This document shows, in pieces, positions 1 to 5,759 of a stretch of DNA of 5,759 nucleotides. The notes under the pieces are model-generated. The model was not told where the DNA came from. It saw nothing but the letters and a program-made list of their open reading frames with translations, and searched no databases. Position 1 is the first letter of the stretch; each line of letters begins with the position of its first letter. The translations under genes were made by a program, and so were the position numbers. Source of the stretch: Rhodospirillales bacterium (lineage in GTDB: Bacteria > Pseudomonadota > Alphaproteobacteria > Rhodospirillales > Casp-alpha2); NCBI GenBank assembly GCA_018664265.1, contig JABJOR010000149.1:1-5759 (forward strand), in the 5' to 3' direction.

Positions 1-2076
1 CATCATGTCCAGCTCAGCCTCAAGGGCTTTGACAATCGTTGCTTCCAAACCTTCGGAACGGGCCACAACACCTGAGAGCTTCTTGTCGCCAGCCGCTTGT
101 TTGATAGCTGCAAAGTCAGCAGAACTATCCAGAGCAAGGTAACCTGAGGCGGATGCATCCGGTGTATCACCAGCACCAAGCAATTGAATCCAGTGCTCGC
201 CACCCGGCAAGGCGCGTTTTCCAACATAGGCACTGCCGTGTTCAATAATGCCTTTTGCAACATCTTCGCGAACTTCATCAGGGGCTTCATCAAAGCCCGA
301 AATCAAGGACGGAGACGCTGTTGTCAACTTGCCTGCAATAGAAGTTCTGACGTTACAGGCATCACGGTAAGGATCGATCACCAGACGCGATAGGTTTGCA
401 GGCAAGAACACCAAGTCATCAAACATGGGCCTTGAGCCTTCAGGATATGGGTTTTCACGGGTCAGCAGGCGTTTATCCAAAATCGCGGCCTGTGTCCGTT
501 CGTCCATTGGTGCCGTACGCGCCATCACAAAGATATCTTCGCGATTGCTGACGGAATAATCAGAAGCACCGGTTTCCACATCACAACGATAACAACGCGC
601 CGCTTCACAGTGGGCTGTTTCATTGCTGTAAGTAGATTCGACTTCTGTGAATTCAGCAGGCTCTACACCGACACCGTGGAAATCCTGCTCAAACTTATTG
701 TAGAATTCCCACTTTTCGTCTTGTGCAACAGGCACCGCGCGTGTGCGCATAGGTGTTCTGTACGGTACAGGATTTGCCCGGCCATCCAGGAACGCCTTGA
801 TGTAATACGCTGCACGATGACCGTGCTGCATCGCCATAACGATGGTAGAGCCACCAAAGGCACCATCACCAGCCGCAAACACTTTATCATCACCGGTTTT
901 CATGGAATTCCAATCGGTTTTAACCCGATCCCATTCCATAAGACCTTTTTCTTCCAGATGGGAAGATTCAGCTTTCTGACCAACGGCCATGATGACCATG
1001 CCACAATCGATGTCGTATTCGCTGCCCTCGATATTATGGGGGCGAGCGCGACCATCTTCATCAGGTTCACCGAGTTCCGTGCGCACACAGCGCAGTTTGA
1101 GACCACCGTCTTCGGCGACGATCTCCACTGGTTGTGCGTTGTAGGTAACCTCGATGGATTCCTTGATAGCGCCTTCCAGTTCTTCCTTACGCGCGGGAAT
1201 TTCATCCGGGCCACGACGATAAATCACTTTGACCTCTTTGCAACCGGGTAGGCGCAAAGCGGCGCGGCAGGCATCCATAGCAACATCGCCACCACCAACA
1301 ACAGTAACGACTTCCGGCATAGGAGGACGTTCGCCATCATTGACCTGACGCAGGAATGCGACACCATCAATAACACGGGCATCGTCATCGCCAGGCACTT
1401 TCATGTTCTTGCCTTGCCATGCACCAATGCTCAGCAGAACGGCGTCATGACGGCTTTTCAGCTCATCAAGTGTAACGCCATCTTCTCCCAGCGGGGTTTC
1501 AAGGTGAACCTTGATACCAGGGTTTTGGTCCAACATACGGGAGATATCTTCTTCAATAATTCCCTTAGGCAAGCGGAATTCAGGAATTCCCCAGGTCATC
1601 ATGCCGCCAAGATGTTTGGTTAACTCATAGACATGAACTTCAAATCCGGCTTCGGCAAGACCCTGAGCCGCCGTCAGACCCGCAGGGCCTGAACCGACAA
1701 TGCCAATTGTTTTGCTTTGTGTGACTGAGGATGCTGGCAAGCGAAAATCACTGCCCAGCTTGTCCATGACGTAACGTTTCAAATTACGAATGGCGACAGG
1801 GCCATCACTGTCAGCACGCCGACAAGCTGGCTCGCATGGCGCATCACAAACGCGTCCACAAATGGAGCTGAACGGATTGGTTGCCGTAATCGCTTCAAAG
1901 GCTTCTTCAAATTTATCTTCCCAGATAAAACCGATATATGACGGTGCATCCGTGCCAACCGGGCAGGCGACCTGACAGGGAGCCGGAACATAATGTTCTT
2001 TTTGAATATCATCCTGAAAGCCTTCAGGAGCAGCACCGGGTTTGATACGGTCAATATTATAAATATCTTCAGACAT
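1..2076 (-). CDS. GltD-like FAD/NAD(P)H and Fe-S oxidoreductase with C-terminal extension (partial, 3' end outside window)
   Basis: The frame is open from an ATG at 2076 to position 1: 692 codons, no stop, so the protein continues outside the window. The start is fixed by AGGAGA 8 nt upstream, overlapping the previous gene's stop codon. N-terminal Fe-S segment: C34-x3-C38-P, then CGRVC..PCE..C with Cys 73, 77, 81 and 85. FAD Rossmann motif GSGPAG at 128-133. NAD(P)H motif GGGDVAMD at 261-268, followed by YRRGPDE near 286-292. Second FAD-contact motif FAAGDG at 400-405. A further cluster C490-x4-C495-x2-C498 closes the GltD-like core. By family, this type of protein oxidises NAD(P)H and passes electrons through FAD and Fe-S centres to a partner; the adjacent FMN/3Fe-4S subunit is the obvious one. 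Residues 513-692 go beyond ordinary GltD and include DDLVFLPANLSRL (553-565), reminiscent of the start of glutamate synthase FMN domains. The oxidoreductase call is secure; the physiological acceptor and the extension's function are inferred. Confidence 0.93.
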   Translation of the reverse strand, partial: MSEDIYNIDRIKPGAAPEGFQDDIQKEHYVPAPCQVACPVGTDAPSYIGFIWEDKFEEAFEAITATNPFSSICGRVCDAPCEPACRRADSDGPVAIRNLKRYVMDKLGSDFRLPASSVTQSKTIGIVGSGPAGLTAAQGLAEAGFEVHVYELTKHLGGMMTWGIPEFRLPKGIIEEDISRMLDQNPGIKVHLETPLGEDGVTLDELKSRHDAVLLSIGAWQGKNMKVPGDDDARVIDGVAFLRQVNDGERPPMPEVVTVVGGGDVAMDACRAALRLPGCKEVKVIYRRGPDEIPARKEELEGAIKESIEVTYNAQPVEIVAEDGGLKLRCVRTELGEPDEDGRARPHNIEGSEYDIDCGMVIMAVGQKAESSHLEEKGLMEWDRVKTDWNSMKTGDDKVFAAGDGAFGGSTIVMAMQHGHRAAYYIKAFLDGRANPVPYRTPMRTRAVPVAQDEKWEFYNKFEQDFHGVGVEPAEFTEVESTYSNETAHCEAARCYRCDVETGASDYSVSNREDIFVMARTAPMDERTQAAILDKRLLTRENPYPEGSRPMFDDLVFLPANLSRLVIDPYRDACNVRTSIAGKLTTASPSLISGFDEAPDEVREDVAKGIIEHGSAYVGKRALPGGEHWIQLLGAGDTPDASASGYLALDSSADFAAIKQAAGDKKLSGVVARSEGLEATIVKALEAELDMM

Positions 2077-2084
2077 ATTTCCGG

Positions 2085-2091
2085 TCTCCTT
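2085..2091 (-). promoter_or_regulatory. Ribosome binding site of the flavoprotein gene, overlapping the upstream stop codon
   Basis: On the minus strand AAGGAGA precedes the ATG at 2076 by 8 nt. Its first two bases are part of the TAA stop (2092-2090) of the FMN-subunit gene. Ribosomes ending the upstream gene therefore stop on the initiation site of the next one, which favours coupled translation and fixes the flavoprotein start. Confidence 0.8.
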
Positions 2092-4039
2092 ATTCTGCTG
2101 CCGCAGCTTGTTCGCTACGGTAACCGGGCTCATATGGAAGGCCGGTGATTTCTGCCGCTTCCGGTGTCAAAGCCACCAGATCATCACGACATAACTGTTT
2201 AATATCCGTGTAGCCATGGGCATCGGCAATGGCTGCCATCTGCCAACGCATGCTTTCCAGATAACGATGAATATTTCTGGCCTCTGCCTGCGTGTCATAG
2301 CGACCTTCATGGACAGGGTCTTGCGTAGCAATTCCGACAACACAGCTACCAACATGGCACTGCATGCAGGCAATACAGCCACCCGCAATCAGCGCACCCG
2401 TTCCAACGGCTGCGGCGTCCATACCAAGAGCAAGCGTCTTAGCCGCATCAACACCATCTTTAACACCGCCCATGATGACAATTTGAAGCTGACCTTCGCA
2501 GTCAATTTCTTTCAAGGCATCAAGGGATTCCTGAATAGCCGACAATGTTGGAATTCCAACAAATTCCAAAACTTCGTTACCAGCGGCACCGGTTGAGCCC
2601 TGCAAGCCATCAAGCTCGACAAAGTCAAAGCCGTCTTTCATGGCGATCTTGATATCATCTCGAACACGACCCGCACCGAGTTTCACCGAAACTGGCAACT
2701 TGTAATCCGTTGCTTCGCGGAATTCTTCGATCTTGATAACCAGATCATCCGCGCCCAGAACGTCTGGGTGACGTGATGGAGAACGCAAATCAATGCCTTG
2801 CGGAATACCGCGAATTTCAGCGATTTCCTTGGTGACTTTCGCAGCCATAAGCTGACCGCCCAGACCCGGTTTGGCACCCTGAGAGATATAAATCTCAAGC
2901 GCATCAGAACGTTTCATATCATGAATGTTCCAACCGAGACGACCGGAAAGGCACTGATACATCAACTGATCAGAAGCCTCACGCTGCTCGTTAGACATTC
3001 CGCCTTCACCAGTGTTTTCCGAAATCTTGGACATACCGGCAGCGATTGCCAAAGCAACCTTGGTTGATTTGGACAGCGCGCCATAACTCATGGGTGCGAT
3101 AACCAGAGGCATGGACAGCTTCAATGGATTGGCACCCTTGTCGCCGCCAATTTCCGTGTACATATTAACCCGGTCCACGGCACCCTTACGGGCATTCAGA
3201 TCGCCCAAATCCTTACGGAAGGCAATGTCACCCAAATGCGGGATGGAGCGCGCAGCGCCATAGCCGCGAATACGGTAACGGCCAATCTGTGCCTTTACAT
3301 GGATGTCTTCCTGAACCTTCACATTCCAGTAGTCGGAGCCACTGGTAAAAGTGTGAAATGGAATATTGCGAACCCGTGGCTCAATCGTTCCATAGCGCAG
3401 GGACTTGCCCGCGTTTTGAATTTTCTGGAACGTTCCCTTGAAAGGAATTTCATAACGATCTAGGAATTCCATAATGGATTCCAGCTCATCAGCCGGAAGG
3501 TCTGTCAGCTCCGCGTCTGATCCAAGCGCCTGGATTTTACCAGCGCAATAGATACTACCGCCTGTAAGATCTTCACCGACCTTGTCACCGGAATCACCCA
3601 AAATGATAATTCGTCCACCGTACATCATATAGCCAGCCATAAAGTTGGCGCTTCCAGCACAACATAATGTGCCTTCTTTCATGACCTGCCCGGCGCGTGA
3701 GCCGAGATTTCCATGAACCACCACTTCGGCACCACGCATGGCAACACCGGCAATCGCCCCGGCATTTCCGCGCACGACGGCAGAGCCCTGCAGCATATTA
3801 TCGGCAAAACCCCAACCCACGTTGCTATCGACAACAACGTTCGGTCCATCGCTCAATCCCGCGCAAAAATACCCGGCAGAGCCCTTGATGTGGATGTTAA
3901 CAGGGTCTGTTACGCCAACACCAATATGATGGCGTGCATCGGGGTTAAGCACCTCGACATCCAAACCTTCTTCGGCATATTGCCGGATCAGTCTATTGCC
4001 TTCGGTAACTGAAATTGCGCTTAAGTCTATCTGTGCCAT
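2090..4039 (-). CDS. GXGXG-FMN glutamate synthase-like protein (GltB-type synthase core, permuted)
   Basis: 649 aa. Residues about 40-170 form the glycine-rich GXGXG beta-helix domain, with repeated turns such as GSAGYFCAG, GNAGAIAG and GNLGSRAG. Residues about 265-620 form the FMN-binding glutamate synthase alpha/beta barrel: IAPMSYGALS at 314-323, SENTGEGG at 340-347, SQGAKPGLGG at 386-395, VKLGAG at 452-457, DGLQGSTGA at 478-486 and MGGVKDG at 523-529. Cys 555, 561 and 566 keep the C-x5-C-x4-C spacing of the GltB 3Fe-4S cluster, with an extra Cys at 558. In canonical GltB the GXGXG domain follows the barrel; here it precedes it and there is no glutaminase domain. The likely role is reductive transfer of glutamine-derived ammonia to a 2-oxo acid or related acceptor in the cytoplasm. 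SPSRHPD at 420-426 and DGLQGSTGA depart from GltB's usual PPHHD and GHDGGTGA patterns and recall Mgs/Glx-type proteins. The start lies inside the amidotransferase 3' end, with AGGGA 10 nt upstream. The family is clear; the exact substrate is not. Confidence 0.93.
   Translation of the reverse strand: MAQIDLSAISVTEGNRLIRQYAEEGLDVEVLNPDARHHIGVGVTDPVNIHIKGSAGYFCAGLSDGPNVVVDSNVGWGFADNMLQGSAVVRGNAGAIAGVAMRGAEVVVHGNLGSRAGQVMKEGTLCCAGSANFMAGYMMYGGRIIILGDSGDKVGEDLTGGSIYCAGKIQALGSDAELTDLPADELESIMEFLDRYEIPFKGTFQKIQNAGKSLRYGTIEPRVRNIPFHTFTSGSDYWNVKVQEDIHVKAQIGRYRIRGYGAARSIPHLGDIAFRKDLGDLNARKGAVDRVNMYTEIGGDKGANPLKLSMPLVIAPMSYGALSKSTKVALAIAAGMSKISENTGEGGMSNEQREASDQLMYQCLSGRLGWNIHDMKRSDALEIYISQGAKPGLGGQLMAAKVTKEIAEIRGIPQGIDLRSPSRHPDVLGADDLVIKIEEFREATDYKLPVSVKLGAGRVRDDIKIAMKDGFDFVELDGLQGSTGAAGNEVLEFVGIPTLSAIQESLDALKEIDCEGQLQIVIMGGVKDGVDAAKTLALGMDAAAVGTGALIAGGCIACMQCHVGSCVVGIATQDPVHEGRYDTQAEARNIHRYLESMRWQMAAIADAHGYTDIKQLCRDDLVALTPEAAEITGLPYEPGYRSEQAAAAE
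4027..4039 (-). other. 13-nt gene overlap between amidotransferase and FMN subunit
   Basis: The ATG of the FMN-subunit gene (4039-4037) lies inside the amidotransferase reading frame, whose TAG stop is at 4029-4027. A weak Shine-Dalgarno, AGGGA, sits 10 nt before the ATG inside the upstream coding sequence. The arrangement suggests translational coupling and balanced amounts of two subunits of one complex. Confidence 0.8.
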
Positions 4040-4932
4040 GTTTGATACGTCCCTGGCGGTGGTTCCATTGTGTTAAGGGCCATTCCCGGAAACAATCTGT
4101 TAAGCGAGACTTCTTCCGATGCAATAGCAATAATGTCGTCGTCTTCGAACTTGACCATTGGCTTACAGGCCAGGCGGTCCTTGGCGTAACCGATCTGGTC
4201 CTTGGTCGAAACCAGGAATGAGAACGTTCCATCAAGGTCATCGATAGACTGTTTGAGAGCTTCATCCAGTGAATGGCCGAGCTTTAGTTTTTCTGCCAGA
4301 TAAACTGCAACCAGCTCGCTGTCATTTTCAGTATGGAATTCAAATCCACGCTTTTCGAGTCGCCGACGCATTTTATAGTAATTGGTGATCTGACCATTGT
4401 GAACGATGGCAACATCGGCAAACCCGGTGGCCCAAAATGGATGAGCTGCTTCCGGTTTCACATCGGATTCAGTTGCAAGGCGAACATGACCAAGGCCGTG
4501 TGTTCCATTGAAACTATTCACATCATAAATCTTATCAACATCGTGGGCACCGCCGATGTCTTTTATAATGTCCAGGCTTTCACCAATGGAAAACAGTTTT
4601 GCAACATGCTCCATAGCGTAGGAGAACTTCTGTACATCACCATCAAAGCGAACTGTGAATGTATGATTAAGGCCCGTGGATTCTTCCGTAACGACTTCCG
4701 CTTTCCACTCAGCAAATTTTTCTTTAATTCGCTCTACTGTTTCAGCGGCCTCCATTCCTTCACCAACCAGAAAGCGCAAACGAAGCTCGCCGTCCTTAGT
4801 TTCGTGGTACAGAGCATAGCCCGTTGAATCAGGGCCACGATGCTGACATCCATCAAGCATATTAATCAATGCCTGACCCGCTGTCAGATTACGATGATCC
4901 CCTTTAAATAGAATTCCTGCGATTCCGCACAT
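4027..4932 (-). CDS. Class II glutamine amidotransferase subunit (GltB/MgsA/GlxB-like glutaminase)
   Basis: 301 aa starting MCGIAGI. After removal of Met, Cys2 is the N-terminal nucleophile of Ntn-type class II amidotransferases. Other family motifs are QHRGPDSTGYA at 30-40, GLGHVRLAT at 146-154 (Arg151 expected to bind glutamine), VHNGQITNY at 177-185 (Asn179-Gly180 oxyanion hole), TENDSE at 201-206 (Asp204, substrate amino group) and DGTFSFL at 234-240. It should hydrolyse glutamine to glutamate and ammonia. There is no C-terminal sugar-isomerase, phosphoribosyltransferase or asparagine synthetase domain, so it is a lone glutaminase needing a partner. The next gene, which lacks such a domain, supplies the synthase part. 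The length fits separate MgsA/GlxB-type subunits, about 300 aa as I recall. The start has AAGG 8 nt upstream. The last 13 nt overlap the next gene in another frame. A housekeeping GlmS, PurF or AsnB is excluded by size and architecture. Confidence 0.94.
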   Translation of the reverse strand: MCGIAGILFKGDHRNLTAGQALINMLDGCQHRGPDSTGYALYHETKDGELRLRFLVGEGMEAAETVERIKEKFAEWKAEVVTEESTGLNHTFTVRFDGDVQKFSYAMEHVAKLFSIGESLDIIKDIGGAHDVDKIYDVNSFNGTHGLGHVRLATESDVKPEAAHPFWATGFADVAIVHNGQITNYYKMRRRLEKRGFEFHTENDSELVAVYLAEKLKLGHSLDEALKQSIDDLDGTFSFLVSTKDQIGYAKDRLACKPMVKFEDDDIIAIASEEVSLNRLFPGMALNTMEPPPGTYQTWHR

Positions 4933-4944
4933 GACTGCCGCCTT
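4933..4944 (-). promoter_or_regulatory. Ribosome binding site region of the amidotransferase gene
   Basis: The minus strand reads GGAAGGCGGCAGTC before the ATG at 4932. AAGG with 8 nt of spacing is the best Shine-Dalgarno match. It supports this ATG, as does the required MCGI N-terminus, in which Cys2 must be exposed as nucleophile. Confidence 0.65.
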
Positions 4945-4967
4945 CCGTTTTTATGATGACGTAATAC

Positions 4968-4987
4968 TCTTGGAAATAATCTTGGAA
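4968..4987. repeat. Direct repeat TCTTGGAA x2, 12-bp period, at the predicted transcription start
   Basis: The plus strand has tcttggaa at 4968-4975 and again at 4980-4987, a period of 12 bp. The pair overlaps the predicted start near 4983 and the early leader, where a bound protein could block initiation. The units are short, so chance is possible. Confidence 0.35.
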
Positions 4988-4989
4988 GC

Positions 4990-5018
4990 ATCATAGAGAA
5001 AGAAATAAAAATAATCAA
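4990..5018 (-). promoter_or_regulatory. Predicted sigma70-type promoter of the amidotransferase operon
   Basis: On the minus strand TTGATT (5018-5013; 4 of 6 match TTGACA) and TATGAT (4995-4990; 5 of 6 match TATAAT) are separated by exactly 17 bp of T-rich sequence. Transcription would begin near 4983, giving a leader of about 50 nt before the ATG at 4932. It is the best-placed promoter in the 137-bp gap. This is a sequence match only. Confidence 0.6.
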
Positions 5019-5019
5019 C

Positions 5020-5042
5020 CTCAGTTAACGATGTTTACTGAG
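5020..5042. promoter_or_regulatory. Imperfect inverted repeat beside the -35 box: candidate operator, or weak terminator of the regulator gene
   Basis: On the minus strand CTCAGTAAAC, a 3-nt spacer ATC, then GTTAACTGAG: 10-bp arms with one mismatch. It ends 2 bp before the -35 hexamer, centred about 48 bp upstream of the predicted transcription start, where an activator could touch RNA polymerase. It is also 28 bp past the regulator stop, and a T-rich run (TTATTTTTATTTC) follows. A terminator is therefore possible, but the stem is only moderately GC-rich and the T run does not begin right at its base. I favour an operator, with low to moderate certainty. Confidence 0.45.
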
Positions 5043-5069
5043 ATGAAAATTATTTTAAATTATAATGAA

Positions 5070-5717
5070 TTATTCTATGCTGTCTTGGCGCTTGTATGAA
5101 ATGACGGAAAGAAACCGGATTGGAAGCTCTTTAAGGACTTCCGGCCCATGGGGAGCATCCGCATCAAAAAAGATCGAATCTCCCGGCCCCAGATCATAGA
5201 CCTGATCACCATGACGATATGAAACCCGTCCTTCAAGCAAATAAATAAATTCAATGCCTTCATGTTGGAATAACGGAAAAACATCTGATTCTTCCGTTAA
5301 TGTAATGAGGTATGGCTCCATAGACACACTTTTACCGGCGCTATGACCCAGCAATTCATAATGATGGCCAGCTCTGGTCCCACGGCGCTCAATCTTGAGG
5401 CCTTCCCCGGATTTCACAAACGTTGCCTCACGAGATTCTTCAAACTTTCTGAAAAATGCCGTAACAGGAACCTGTAAGGCCCGTGACAATGCCTGCAATG
5501 AGCTTAGCGATGGGGATGTAATACCATTTTCGATTTTTGATAGCATGCCCGTTGAGACACCAGCACTTTTCGCAAGCTCCGCAACAGTCATACCCTGCTG
5601 ACGACGAAATTGCTTAACTTCACCGCCAATGGCGATTTCCAGCCTGTTGTCTCTTCCCCCGGCAAGACTATGTGGGTCCTGCATCGTCAAGGTCTCTTCC
5701 GACTCGTTATTATCCAT
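5070..5717 (-). CDS. XRE-family transcriptional regulator with C-terminal cupin domain
   Basis: 215 aa from the chosen start (MDNNESEE). Residues about 25-89 form a helix-turn-helix domain of the Cro/C1 (XRE) type, with VAELAKSAGVSTGMLSKIEN as its core. Residues about 148-204 form a small cupin barrel: FQHEGIEFIYLLEG gives a partial metal motif 1 (His152 and Glu156; the first His of HxH is Phe) and GDSIFFDADAPHG gives motif 2 (His190). This layout is shared by PuuR- and SutR-like regulators, in which the cupin is thought to sense a small metabolite. It lies directly upstream of the amidotransferase operon in the same direction, separated by a promoter and an inverted repeat, so local control of that operon, and perhaps of itself, is inferred. 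The ATG at 5717 has GGAGA 8 nt upstream. An in-frame ATG at 5735 has no such site, and a later one at 5684 is a weaker alternative. The ligand and the sign of regulation are unknown. Confidence 0.9.
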   Translation of the reverse strand: MDNNESEETLTMQDPHSLAGGRDNRLEIAIGGEVKQFRRQQGMTVAELAKSAGVSTGMLSKIENGITSPSLSSLQALSRALQVPVTAFFRKFEESREATFVKSGEGLKIERRGTRAGHHYELLGHSAGKSVSMEPYLITLTEESDVFPLFQHEGIEFIYLLEGRVSYRHGDQVYDLGPGDSIFFDADAPHGPEVLKELPIRFLSVISYKRQDSIE

Positions 5718-5721
5718 ACGC

Positions 5722-5729
5722 TTATCTCC
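5722..5729 (-). promoter_or_regulatory. Ribosome binding site deciding the regulator start
   Basis: The minus strand reads CTGGAGATAAGCGT before the ATG at 5717, placing the GGAG core about 8 nt upstream. The in-frame ATG at 5735 is preceded by AT-rich sequence without a purine-rich site. This is why the protein is annotated from 5717. Confidence 0.65.
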
Positions 5730-5737
5730 AGTCATGC

Positions 5738-5747
5738 GTATTAATAC
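5738..5747. promoter_or_regulatory. Perfect 10-bp palindrome upstream of the regulator gene
   Basis: GTATTAATAC reads identically on both strands and lies 20 bp before the regulator's chosen start. It contains a -10-like TATTAA and could be an autoregulatory site or part of the regulator's promoter. Any -35 box falls at or beyond the window edge, so the promoter cannot be judged here. Confidence 0.3.
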
Positions 5748-5759
5748 ATTATGGCTGGA

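Noticed and set aside
540..600. Possible frameshift at the junction between the GltD-like core and the extension of the flavoprotein
   Set aside because: Translating the frame codon by codon from 2076 to 1 shows no stop and protein-like composition throughout, so the extension is a true continuation.
610..1251. 213-codon open frame on the plus strand
   Set aside because: It lies opposite the well-supported flavoprotein reading frame, shows no recognisable motif, and is the antisense shadow of a conserved coding region.
1779..2054. 91-codon minus-strand frame near the flavoprotein start
   Set aside because: It is a shifted frame within the 5' part of the flavoprotein gene. The true frame starts at 2076 and carries the Fe-S motifs.
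4333..4827. 164-codon open frame on the plus strand
   Set aside because: It is antisense to the amidotransferase gene, whose catalytic motifs are intact; no domain is recognisable in the plus-strand translation.
5043..5069. AT-rich near-palindromic stretch just after the regulator stop as a terminator
   Set aside because: It has no GC-rich stem, and A/T-rich symmetry of this length is expected by chance in such a stretch.
5718..5735. Upstream in-frame ATG at 5735 as the regulator start
   Set aside because: It has no ribosome binding site, whereas the ATG at 5717 has GGAGA at good spacing; the extra six residues add nothing to a known domain.

Overview
The window carries one transcriptional unit, all on the minus strand, so it reads from high to low coordinates. 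The order is: an XRE/cupin regulator (5717-5070); a 137-bp AT-rich control region (5069-4933); then three tightly packed genes. These are a class II glutamine amidotransferase (4932-4027), a GXGXG plus FMN-barrel glutamate synthase-like protein (4039-2090), and a GltD-like FAD/NAD(P)H/Fe-S oxidoreductase (2076 to beyond position 1, 3' end outside the window). The genes of the trio are separated by a 13-nt overlap and a 13-nt gap, which strongly suggests co-transcription and coupled translation.

Together the three enzymes hold the parts of a bacterial glutamate synthase (GOGAT), rearranged. Canonical GltB has the order glutaminase - central - FMN barrel/3Fe-4S - GXGXG in one chain. Here the glutaminase is a separate 301-aa protein, and the GXGXG domain sits in front of the FMN barrel in a 649-aa chain. 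The expected scheme is that the amidotransferase releases ammonia from glutamine, the FMN/3Fe-4S subunit performs a reductive amino transfer to an acceptor, and the flavoprotein supplies electrons from NAD(P)H. The acceptor cannot be read from sequence. The FMN-domain motifs look closer to the split N-methylglutamate synthase (Mgs) / Glx-type proteins than to housekeeping GltB, so a specialised nitrogen or amine role under the dedicated regulator is plausible but unproven.

The most unusual item is the C-terminal part of the flavoprotein (about residues 513-692, positions 540-1). It continues well past the normal GltD end and resembles the start of a glutamate synthase FMN domain in which the usual signature residues have been lost. 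The control region holds a good sigma70-type promoter, a 23-bp imperfect inverted repeat next to its -35 box, and an 8-bp direct repeat around the predicted transcription start.

The organism is most likely a proteobacterium of moderate GC content. An alphaproteobacterium is my best guess from the gene set and protein style, but the window has no rRNA or other marker to confirm this. I see no tRNA, rRNA, CRISPR array, insertion sequence or prophage gene.
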